The notes under the pieces were generated by a model. It had not been told where the DNA came from and ran no database searches. It saw only the letters and a list, made by a program, of their open reading frames with translations. This document shows, one piece after another, positions 1 through 7,200 of a DNA stretch of 9,254 bases. Location: assembly GCA_002392835.1 (NCBI GenBank), contig DGHX01000038.1:16076-25329 (forward strand), in the 5' to 3' direction. Positions within the stretch are counted from its first letter, which is position 1. The number at the start of each line of letters is the position of its first letter. This stretch comes from Prevotella sp. UBA3837. GTDB lineage: Bacteria > Bacteroidota > Bacteroidia > Bacteroidales > Bacteroidaceae. The translations under genes and the position numbers were made by a program.

Positions 1-629
1 CACCAGCGCATCACCTGCATGGCTATGAGGTTCTGCCCTTTCTTCAGGTATTTGGTGATGTTGAACTCTGCGGCCACCTTCGAGTCCTCGCTATAGCCCA
101 CGTACTTGCCGTTGACCCACACCGAGAGGTTGCTGGTGGCGGAGCCCACATGGAAGAACACCTCCTGTCCGCTCCAGTTAGAGGGAAGCTCGAAAGTACG
201 CCTGTAAGAGCCTGTGTAGTTGTTCGTTTCACCTATATAGGGCGGATTGCTGTCGAAGGTAGTGCTCCAGGCATAGCCCATGTTCTTGTACGTCTTGTCG
301 CCGTAGCCCTCTATCTCGAAGAGTCCGGGCACGGGGAAGTCCGTCCACTGCGAGTCGTCGTACTTCAGGGTGTAGAAGTCTTTCGGGGCCTTGTCGTGGT
401 CCTTGACGAAGTGGAAGCGCCACTTGCCCTCCATCGACAGGTAGCGGCTGCTCTGCGTCTTGTCGCCTGTGGTGGCCTTGTCGGCACTCTCATAGGCGAA
501 GAAATGTGCACGCCGAGCCTCGCGGTTCACTTCATTCACGGCAGGATCTTGCCAGACGGGTAGCTTGTCGGCGGCCATGACGTCGGCGCCAGCAACAAGC
601 ATCATTGCTAATAGTGTTTTTTTCAACAT
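1..629 (-). CDS. Secreted GH2 beta-galactosidase, N-terminal part (cut by window edge)
   Basis: Reading the minus strand from the ATG at 629-627 gives 209 uninterrupted residues with no stop before the left edge, so the gene is partial. Residues 1-20 form a signal peptide: a LKK n-region, a hydrophobic TLLAMMLVAGA stretch and a VMA-A cleavage region, so the enzyme is exported. The mature start carries WQDPAVNEVNREARRAHFF, typical of bacterial GH2 beta-galactosidases. Residues about 60-209 are the beta-sandwich sugar-binding domain, with SRYLSMEGKWRFHFV, FPVPGLFEIEGYG, YTGSYRRTF and VNGKYVGYSEDSK. The TIM barrel and catalytic glutamates lie outside the window, so activity is inferred from the family, which cleaves terminal beta-galactosides of oligo- or polysaccharides in the periplasm or at the surface. 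The start is chosen because it gives the complete signal peptide and lies 38 nt beyond a TAnnTTTG box. Other GH2 exo-enzymes, such as beta-mannosidase or glucuronidase, fit the N-terminal motifs less well. Confidence 0.88.
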   Translation of the reverse strand, partial: MLKKTLLAMMLVAGADVMAADKLPVWQDPAVNEVNREARRAHFFAYESADKATTGDKTQSSRYLSMEGKWRFHFVKDHDKAPKDFYTLKYDDSQWTDFPVPGLFEIEGYGDKTYKNMGYAWSTTFDSNPPYIGETNNYTGSYRRTFELPSNWSGQEVFFHVGSATSNLSVWVNGKYVGYSEDSKVAAEFNITKYLKKGQNLIAMQVMRW

Positions 630-666
630 AGGTTTTAATAGTCTGTTAATTATTAAAAAAGTTGTG

Positions 667-674
667 CAAAGGTA
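667..674 (-). promoter_or_regulatory. Bacteroidota -7 box for the GH2 gene
   Basis: The minus strand reads TACCTTTG, an exact match to the Bacteroidota -7 consensus TAnnTTTG, followed by C. It ends 37 nt before the beta-galactosidase ATG, leaving a short A/T-rich leader with no Shine-Dalgarno sequence, as is usual in this phylum. A clear TTTG at -33 (19-20 bp upstream) is not visible; the nearest sequence is CATT. The box lies inside the left arm of the inverted repeat at 666-726. Confidence 0.6.
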
Positions 675-717
675 CAAAATATTTGCGAATACGAATGCTG
701 TATTGCGAATATTTTTG

Positions 718-725
718 TACCTTTG
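718..725 (+). promoter_or_regulatory. Bacteroidota -7 box for the rightward operon
   Basis: TACCTTTG matches TAnnTTTG exactly. Transcription would begin a few bases downstream, near 731, leaving a leader of only about 15 nt before the ATG at 747. No good TTTG is seen 19-20 bp upstream, so the -33 element is degenerate or an activator is needed. This box makes the in-frame TTG at 723 an unlikely start, since that codon lies within the -7 element. Confidence 0.6.
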
Positions 726-746
726 CAGCAAAAATATGCAAAAACC

Positions 747-2618
747 ATGAAGGAAAAACGAAAAGAAACAGCGCCGTCGCAGCCCGTTCCATGGCTGAAG
801 TACTGCCCGTTGCTGGTGTGCGCCGCTGCCCTGGCTGCTGTTTTCATCAGTCTTCTTACCACAGAACGCGAACTGCTTTGGAAGGTGCAGGAGCTGAACC
901 TGCACCTCGATACGCCCCTCTTCTTCCGCCAGCAGATGGTGGTGCCCGGCGGCCTGCTCACGTGGCTGGGCACGTGGTTCACCGAGTACTTCTATCACCC
1001 TGCCTTGGGGGTGTCTGTGCTGTGCGGCTGCTGGGCGCTGCTCATGTGGCTCACGGCGCGTGCCTTCCGCGTGCCGCTGAAGTGGGCGGTGCTGCTGCTC
1101 GTGCCGGTAGCGCTGCTGCTGCTGACGTGCGTGGACATGGGCTACTGGATATACTATCTGAAGCTGCGCGGCCATTTCTTCGTGGCCACCCTCGGCCTGT
1201 GTGCCGCCTGTGCCCAGGTATGGGCCTGCCGCTGTCTGCCGCCAGGCGGATGGTGGAAGCCGCTGTTCATCCTCCTCAGCACGCTGGTGGTCTATCCGCT
1301 GACGGGAGCCTATGCGCTGCTGGCCGCCCTGCTCATGGCCCTGCAGGCCGTCAGTCAGGCTGCCGGAAATCGCTCTTCGCGCCTGTGGCCGCTGGTGGCT
1401 GCCGTGCTGGCCGTGGTTGCCGTTCCGCTGCTTGCCTACCGCCTTGTGTTCTATCAGACCAGCCTCGGCAACATGTGGGTGGCGGCCCTGCCCGTCTACT
1501 CTATCGTCGAGGACCACAACGTCTACTATCTGCCCTACGTGCTGCTTGCCGTCAGCTACATCCTGCTCGCCCTCTTTGCCCACCGCCTGTGCAGTGGCGA
1601 CGTGCTGAAGCCGCTGCGCTGGGGGGCTGTCAACACACTGGTGCTGGCAGTACTGGCAGCGGGCACCTGCTACGGCTGGTACACCGACGGCAACTTCCAT
1701 AAGGAGCTGCGCATGCAGCAGTACATGGAGGAACAGGACTGGGAGGGGCTGCTCAGCGAGGCGGCCGTTCAGCCCGATGAGCCCACACGCGCCATCGTGC
1801 TCATGCGCAACCTGGCCCTGAGCCGGCTGGGCCGTCAGGGCGACACGATGTACCACTACCGCCAGGGCGCCAAGGAGAGCAACACGCCGCTGCCGGTGAA
1901 CATGAGCCAGGTGGTGGGGCGCAACATCTATTATTACTATGGCTTGCCCAACTACTGCTACCGCTGGTGCCTGGAGGACGGCGTGGAGTTCGGCTGGCGG
2001 GCCGAGCAGCTGAAGTACATGGCCCGCTGTGCCATCGTCAACGGCGAGACCGCCGTGGCCCGCAAGTACCTGAATCTGCTGAAGCACACACGCTACCACG
2101 CACAGTGGGCAACACAGCAGGAACGCTACCTTACCGACAGGCAGGCGCTTAGCAGCGACCCGCACTACAGCCCCATCCTGCACCTGATGGACTACGAGGA
2201 CAAGCTCAGCAGCGACCAGTCGGTGGTGGAGCAGTTCCTCATGCACCACTTCGTACAGGACTACAGCACCGACACCCTCTTCCACGAGCAGTCCATGAAC
2301 GCCGCCCTGTGGATGAAAGACATACAGATCTTCTGGCCCGTCTTCTTCCAGTATGCCCAGGAGCATACCACCACCCCCATGCCCCTCCACTATCAGGAGG
2401 CCGCCTACCTCTACGGCCACCTGGAGCAGGGCGTAGACATCAGCCGGATGCCCTTCGACCCCAAGGTGAAGCAGAGCTACGACGACTTCATGCAGGCAGC
2501 AGCCAACTGCAACCGCATGGGCATGACCGAGGAGCAGATGAAGGAAAGCCTCTACGACCGCTTCGGCAAGACATTCTACTACGAGTACTTCCTCATACGC
2601 AACCAGAAACTGTATTGA
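747..2618 (+). CDS. DUF6057-like polytopic membrane protein of unknown function
   Basis: This 623-residue protein starts at ATG 747; the frame stays open upstream to a TTG at 723, but that overlaps the promoter. The basic N-terminus (MKEKRKE) is followed by about eight hydrophobic segments, near residues 16-36, 88-106, 112-128, 143-160, 171-200, 213-233, 260-279 and 293-310. Residues about 315-623 are hydrophilic and helical, with TPR-like pairs such as RAIVLMRNLALSRLG and EQLKYMARCAIVNGETAVA. Sequences between helices such as ALPVYSIVEDHNVYYLPY and the NFHKELRMQQYMEEQDWEGL opening of the soluble part resemble what I recall of the Bacteroidota family DUF6057; that assignment is from memory, not a search. 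It should sit in the inner membrane with a helical-repeat domain on one side. No catalytic motif is recognisable, so I give no function. It is first in the probable operon, 51 nt before the heme lipoprotein. Confidence 0.85.
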   Translation: MKEKRKETAPSQPVPWLKYCPLLVCAAALAAVFISLLTTERELLWKVQELNLHLDTPLFFRQQMVVPGGLLTWLGTWFTEYFYHPALGVSVLCGCWALLMWLTARAFRVPLKWAVLLLVPVALLLLTCVDMGYWIYYLKLRGHFFVATLGLCAACAQVWACRCLPPGGWWKPLFILLSTLVVYPLTGAYALLAALLMALQAVSQAAGNRSSRLWPLVAAVLAVVAVPLLAYRLVFYQTSLGNMWVAALPVYSIVEDHNVYYLPYVLLAVSYILLALFAHRLCSGDVLKPLRWGAVNTLVLAVLAAGTCYGWYTDGNFHKELRMQQYMEEQDWEGLLSEAAVQPDEPTRAIVLMRNLALSRLGRQGDTMYHYRQGAKESNTPLPVNMSQVVGRNIYYYYGLPNYCYRWCLEDGVEFGWRAEQLKYMARCAIVNGETAVARKYLNLLKHTRYHAQWATQQERYLTDRQALSSDPHYSPILHLMDYEDKLSSDQSVVEQFLMHHFVQDYSTDTLFHEQSMNAALWMKDIQIFWPVFFQYAQEHTTTPMPLHYQEAAYLYGHLEQGVDISRMPFDPKVKQSYDDFMQAAANCNRMGMTEEQMKESLYDRFGKTFYYEYFLIRNQKLY

Positions 2619-2667
2619 GTTAGGAGTTAGGAATTAGGAGTTAGGAGTTAGGAGTTAGGAGTTAGGA
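2619..2667 (+). repeat. Seven tandem copies of the heptamer GTTAGGA
   Basis: The repeat starts right after the TGA of the DUF6057-like gene (2616-2618) and ends two bases before the ATG at 2670. Copies begin at 2619, 2626, 2633, 2640, 2647, 2654 and 2661. Six are exact and the third is ATTAGGA. It fills 49 of the 51 intergenic bases. Each junction reads TAGGAG or TAGGA, close to a Shine-Dalgarno core, and the AGGAG at 2657-2661 is 8 nt from the start codon. Such short perfect repeats are prone to slippage, so copy number may vary between strains. Confidence 0.93.
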
Positions 2668-2669
2668 TT

Positions 2670-4229
2670 ATGAAGCATACATCATTTATAACCAGTCATT
2701 TTTCTATTAGCATAGCACTGTTGCTGGCCGCCTGTTCAGGGGTGAGCGTCCCCGAGAGCTATACGCAGGCCGACCAGCTGCCCGCCATCTATCCCGACTA
2801 CGCCGACGTCACCATCCCGGTGAACATCGCGCCGCTGTCCTTCCAGCTGGAACAGACCGATGCCGACGATGCCGTGGTGCGCTACAGCAACGGCGAGGCG
2901 GAGATTCTCTGCGGGGGGCTGAAGGCGCAGCCCTCCCTCGACGACTGGCGACAACTGGCCGGCAAGGCCGCGGGCGGCGACATCACCGTGGAGGTATATG
3001 CCCGGAAAGGCGACAGCTGGACGCGCTACCAGCCCTTCGCCATACACGTCAGCACCGACAGCATAGACCCCTACATCAGCTACCGACTCATCTCGCCCAG
3101 CTACGTCACCTACGAGGAGCTGACGCTGAACCAGCGCTGCCTGGAGAACTACGACGAGGAGGTGATGGTCGACAACATGCTCTGCTCCACCGAGGCCAAG
3201 GGACAGTGTGTCAACTGTCACAACTACCAGCAGTACAACCCACAGCGCATGCAGTTCCACGCCCGCCAGAACCACGGCGGCACCGTCATTGCCTACGACG
3301 GCCAGCTGCGCAAGGTGAACATGAAGAACGATTCCACCATCTCCGCCGGCGTTTACCCCGCCTGGCACCCCACCCTGCCCCTCATCGCCTACAGCACCAA
3401 CCTCACCAGCCAGAGCTTCCACACCCGCAATGCCAACAAGATTGAGGTGGCCGATGCGGCCAGCGACCTCATACTCTACGACGTGGAGCGCAACGAGGTG
3501 ACCAACGTCGAGAACGACCTCAGCGAGTTTGAATGCTACCCCCACTGGGCCCCCGACGGACAGACGCTCTACTACTGCAGCGCCCACTTCGAGCGGCGCG
3601 ACACTATTCCCGCCGCCGCTGAAGTGTTCTTCCGTGCCAGCGAGGTGAAGTACAACCTCTACCGCAAGACCTTCGACCCCGCCACGCGCCGCTTCGGACC
3701 CCGTGAGATGGTGTTCCGTGCCGACTCATTAGGAGCGGGCATCCTGGGCCTCGACACCCTGCGCACCGACTCCATAGGCCTCAGCGCCACCCTGCCCCGC
3801 GTCTCACCCGACGGACGCTTCCTCCTCTTCACGCTCGGCCGCTACGGCGTCTTCCACATCTGGCACCACGAGGCTGACCTCTGGCTCATGGACCTGAACA
3901 GCGGCGCCACGCGCTCCTTCACCGAAGTGAACTCACCCGACACCGAGAGCTACCACTCCTGGTCGTCAAACGGGCGCTGGATCATCTTCAGCAGCAGGCG
4001 CACCGACGGCAACTTCACACGGCCCTTCATAGCACATGTCGACGCCGACGGCCATGGCAGCAAGCCCTTCGAGCTGCCGCAGGCCGACCCCGGCTACCAC
4101 CACGAGCTGATGAAGAGCTACAACATCCCCGAGTTCATGAGCGGCCGCGTCACCTTCACGCCCCAGCAGTTTGCCGACGTGCTGAAGGGCCAGGAGGCCG
4201 CAACGGCCACGTTCACCGAGAGTAAGTAG
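2670..4229 (+). CDS. Lipoprotein with a cytochrome c heme site and PD40/TolB-like beta-propeller
   Basis: This 519-residue protein begins with a lipoprotein signal peptide: a hydrophobic run to LLAAC, with the lipidated Cys at residue 22. Residues about 45-140 form a beta-rich N-terminal region (YADVTIPVNIAPLSF). A single heme c motif, CVNCH, is at 180-184, and the nearby M194 and H197 are candidate distal ligands. From about 225 the chain has PD40-type propeller blades: YPAWHPTLPLIAYSTN (229-244), YPHWAPDGQTLYY (290-302), LPRVSPDGRFLLFTL (375-389) and YHSWSSNGRWIIFSS (428-442). The family suggests a periplasmic or outer-membrane-anchored protein with covalent heme; an electron-transfer or sensing role is inference. 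Extra cysteines at 81, 157, 172, 289 and 303 are outside the heme motif. It lies between the DUF6057-like gene and tamB on the same strand. It is not TolB itself: the TolB N-terminal domain is absent and the heme motif is foreign to TolB. Confidence 0.85.
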   Translation: MKHTSFITSHFSISIALLLAACSGVSVPESYTQADQLPAIYPDYADVTIPVNIAPLSFQLEQTDADDAVVRYSNGEAEILCGGLKAQPSLDDWRQLAGKAAGGDITVEVYARKGDSWTRYQPFAIHVSTDSIDPYISYRLISPSYVTYEELTLNQRCLENYDEEVMVDNMLCSTEAKGQCVNCHNYQQYNPQRMQFHARQNHGGTVIAYDGQLRKVNMKNDSTISAGVYPAWHPTLPLIAYSTNLTSQSFHTRNANKIEVADAASDLILYDVERNEVTNVENDLSEFECYPHWAPDGQTLYYCSAHFERRDTIPAAAEVFFRASEVKYNLYRKTFDPATRRFGPREMVFRADSLGAGILGLDTLRTDSIGLSATLPRVSPDGRFLLFTLGRYGVFHIWHHEADLWLMDLNSGATRSFTEVNSPDTESYHSWSSNGRWIIFSSRRTDGNFTRPFIAHVDADGHGSKPFELPQADPGYHHELMKSYNIPEFMSGRVTFTPQQFADVLKGQEAATATFTESK

Positions 4230-4251
4230 CCCTGCGCCCGCGTTCCCATCA

Positions 4252-7200
4252 ATGAAGAAGCTCAAGAAAATCGTCAACTGGACCATCTGGAGTCTGCTGT
4301 CACTGTATGTGGCGGCCGTAGTGCTCATCCACCTGCCCTTCGTGCAGCGGTGGCTGGGCTCTGTGGTGGCCGGAGCCTTGAGCACCCAGCTGCAGACCGA
4401 CGTCAGCGTGGGGCGCATTGACCTGGGATTGTTCAACCGTCTCATCATCGACGATGTCAACATCAGCGACCAGCGCCGGCAGCCCCTGCTGCACGCCCGC
4501 CGCCTGTCGGCAAAGGTAGCACTGCTGCCGCTGTTCAATGGGCGCATCGACATCTCGTCGGCACAGCTGCTGGGAGCCGAGCTGTTTCTCAGGCGCGACA
4601 GCGCCGCAGCGCGCCCCAACTACCAGTTCATCGTCGACGCGCTGTCATCGGGCAGCGACGACGGTCCCTCTGCGCTCAACCTGCACATCGGTTCGCTCAT
4701 CGTGCGACGCCTGTCGCTGGCCTACGACCAGCTCGACGCACCGGCCACACCCGGACGCCTGAACCCTCGCCACCTGAAGGTGAACGACGTCAGCGCACAC
4801 ATACTGCTGCGAACCCTTACCCCCGACTCGCTCTGCATCAACGTCAAGCGCCTGTCGCTCAGCGAGCTCTCAGGACTGCAGCTCCATCAGCTCAGCTTCA
4901 GGGCCGAGGCCAACCGTCAGCAAGCACGCATTGACGGTTTCAGGCTGATTATGCCTGAGACTGACGTCACCATCGACAGCGCCACGGCCACCTATCACGC
5001 CGACAGCCTGCTGGCCACCCTCCGCTACCGCGCAGCACTCGGCAGCAGCGTCATCAGCCTCGCTGACCTGCGCTGCCTGCTGCCACCGTCACTGCCCACC
5101 AACCACACCCTGCGCCTGCAGGCACGTGTGCAGGGCACAGCCGGCAGCCTGCAATGCGACGAGCTGCACCTTGACGATGCCGATGCCGAGGGACGGCTGC
5201 TCACGCTGCAGGCCAGCGCCGCCGTCTCGCCCCAGCAGTGGCAGGCTCACCTGGCCCAGCTGCACATCAGCGACCGGCTGCTGCAGCAGGTCGCCGACTC
5301 CTTCCCCTCGCTGCCCACCGCCATCACACGCATGGGCAGCATCAGCATGACGGCCCAGGCACAAGGGACGGCCGACGGCGACATGGAGGCACAGGGGCGC
5401 ATAGCCACCGCCCACGGCAGCCTGACGGCACAGGCCGACTACGACGCCGCGACGGAGCTGTGGAACGTCGCCCTCAGCACCGACAGCCTCGACGTGGGAC
5501 AGCTAACGGCACAGGCCGACCTGGGCATCGTCAGCGCACAGCTGCAGCTGCACGGCACCCCCCGACAGTTCACCGTCACGGGCAGCCTGCCAAGGGCTGA
5601 CCTGCGCCAGTACAGCTACCGACAGCTCACCCTCGACGGCACATTCACGGCAGGCACGGCAACGGGCAAGCTCACCATCGACGACCCCAACCTGCAGGCC
5701 GACGTAGAGGGCTCGCTCAGCCACAGCCAGAGCCAGCCCCACCTGCGGCTCACGGGCTTCATAGCACGCCTGGCGCCACAGCCACTGAACCTCAGCAACC
5801 GCTGGGGAGAGGCCACCTTCCAGGCCGTCGTCGATGCCGACATCACAGCCACCTCAGTGGCCGACGCACAGGGCACGCTCGACCTCGATGACTTCACCAT
5901 GAGCGTCAACGACAGCACCAGCTACCACTTAGACAACCTGCACCTGAAAGCCCACTACGACGATGAGCAGCGGCGCCACGTGCGCCTCAGCAGCGACTTC
6001 GGCGAGGCGCAGCTCAGCGGTGCCATCAACTGGCCTACGCTGCCACACTTCCTCACATCGGCCATACTCGGGCAGCAGGCACACACCACGCCTGCGGCCG
6101 CCAGCAACTTCAGCCTGAACCTCGCACTGAGCGACAGCCGATGGATGCAACAGCTGCTGGGCATACAGCTCGACCTCGACGGCCCGCTCAAGCTGAAGGC
6201 CGACATCGACGAGGCACAGCAGCGACTGGACCTGCAGGCCGAGGTGCCGGCATTCAGCTACGCCACCGGCAACTACCGCAGCGCCCGACTGGACCTCAGC
6301 CACCAGGCCGACAGCACACGCTGCCACGCACAGCTCACACGGCTCACAGGCAAGGGGAAGCCCATATACATAGGGATAGAGGCCACAGGCAAGGACGCCA
6401 CGCTCAACTCGGCACTGACGCTGCACAACGAGGGGCACGACGGCGGAACCGTCAACACCATCACACGCCTGTACACCAACGACCGGAAGCAGCGCGAGGC
6501 GCACGTGCGCGTGCTGCCATCGCTCATCAGCATGGGCGACGCCACATGGCAGCTGGAGCCCAGCGACATCGTCTACTCCGACCGACGGCTCATGGTCGAC
6601 CACTTCACACTGCACCACGACGACGAGCACTTCATTGTCGACGGCATCGCATCCACACAGCAGCACGACTCGCTCATCATCGACCTGCAGGGCATCGACG
6701 TGGCAAAGCTCCTCGACCTCGTAGGATTCAGGGCCGTGAAGTTCGGCGGACGAGCCACAGGACAGGCCGTCGTGGGGCACGCCTTCAGCAAGCCCGCAGC
6801 ATGGGCCGACCTCGCCGTCAGCAACTTCCTCTTCCAGCAGGCTCACATGGGCACACTGGAAGCACATGTCGACTGGAACGGCGAAGAGAAGCAGATTGAC
6901 CTCGAGGCAGCCATCGACGACGGAGCCGAGGCACAGACCTACATCGACGGATTCATATCGCCGGCAAGGAAGGAGCTCGACCTGGGCATACGGGCCCGCG
7001 GCACCAGCCTGGCCTTCGTGCATTCCTTCACACGCTCGTTCATCAACAGGATTGAAGGCAGCATTCACGGCGACGTGCGGCTGCACGGCCCGCTGAAGCA
7101 GCTCGACCTCAGCGGCGAGGCCACCGTCAGCGGACTGGCTGCCATCTCCCCGCTGGGCACCACCTATACCTTCAGCGGCGACACCGTCACCCTCAGCCCG

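Larger units (their letters stand above)
666..726. repeat. Inverted repeat spanning the divergent promoters
   Basis: GCAAAGGTACAAAA (666-679) is matched perfectly by its reverse complement at 713-726. With one indel the symmetry continues inward to GAATAC (687-692) opposite GTATT (700-704), around a short centre. Both -7 boxes lie within the perfect 14-nt arms. Inside the repeat, TTGCGAATA also occurs as a direct repeat at 683-691 and 703-711, exactly 20 bp apart. This could be a shared operator for the GH2 gene and the rightward operon, or simply two similar promoters facing away from each other. Confidence 0.6.

Noticed and set aside
723..746. TTG at 723 as an upstream start of the DUF6057-like gene
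   Set aside because: The codon lies inside the TACCTTTG -7 box, so it would not be in the transcript; the ATG at 747 gives a normal basic N-terminus before the first membrane helix.
2619..2667. Telomere-like or CRISPR-like array
   Set aside because: The unit GTTAGGA has no unique spacers and only seven copies in a 49-bp intergenic gap; it is a simple tandem repeat.
2736..3587. 283-codon minus-strand frame opposite the heme lipoprotein gene
   Set aside because: It has the same antisense artefact pattern, very rich in Val/Gly/Ala; the plus-strand frame has a lipobox, CxxCH and propeller motifs.
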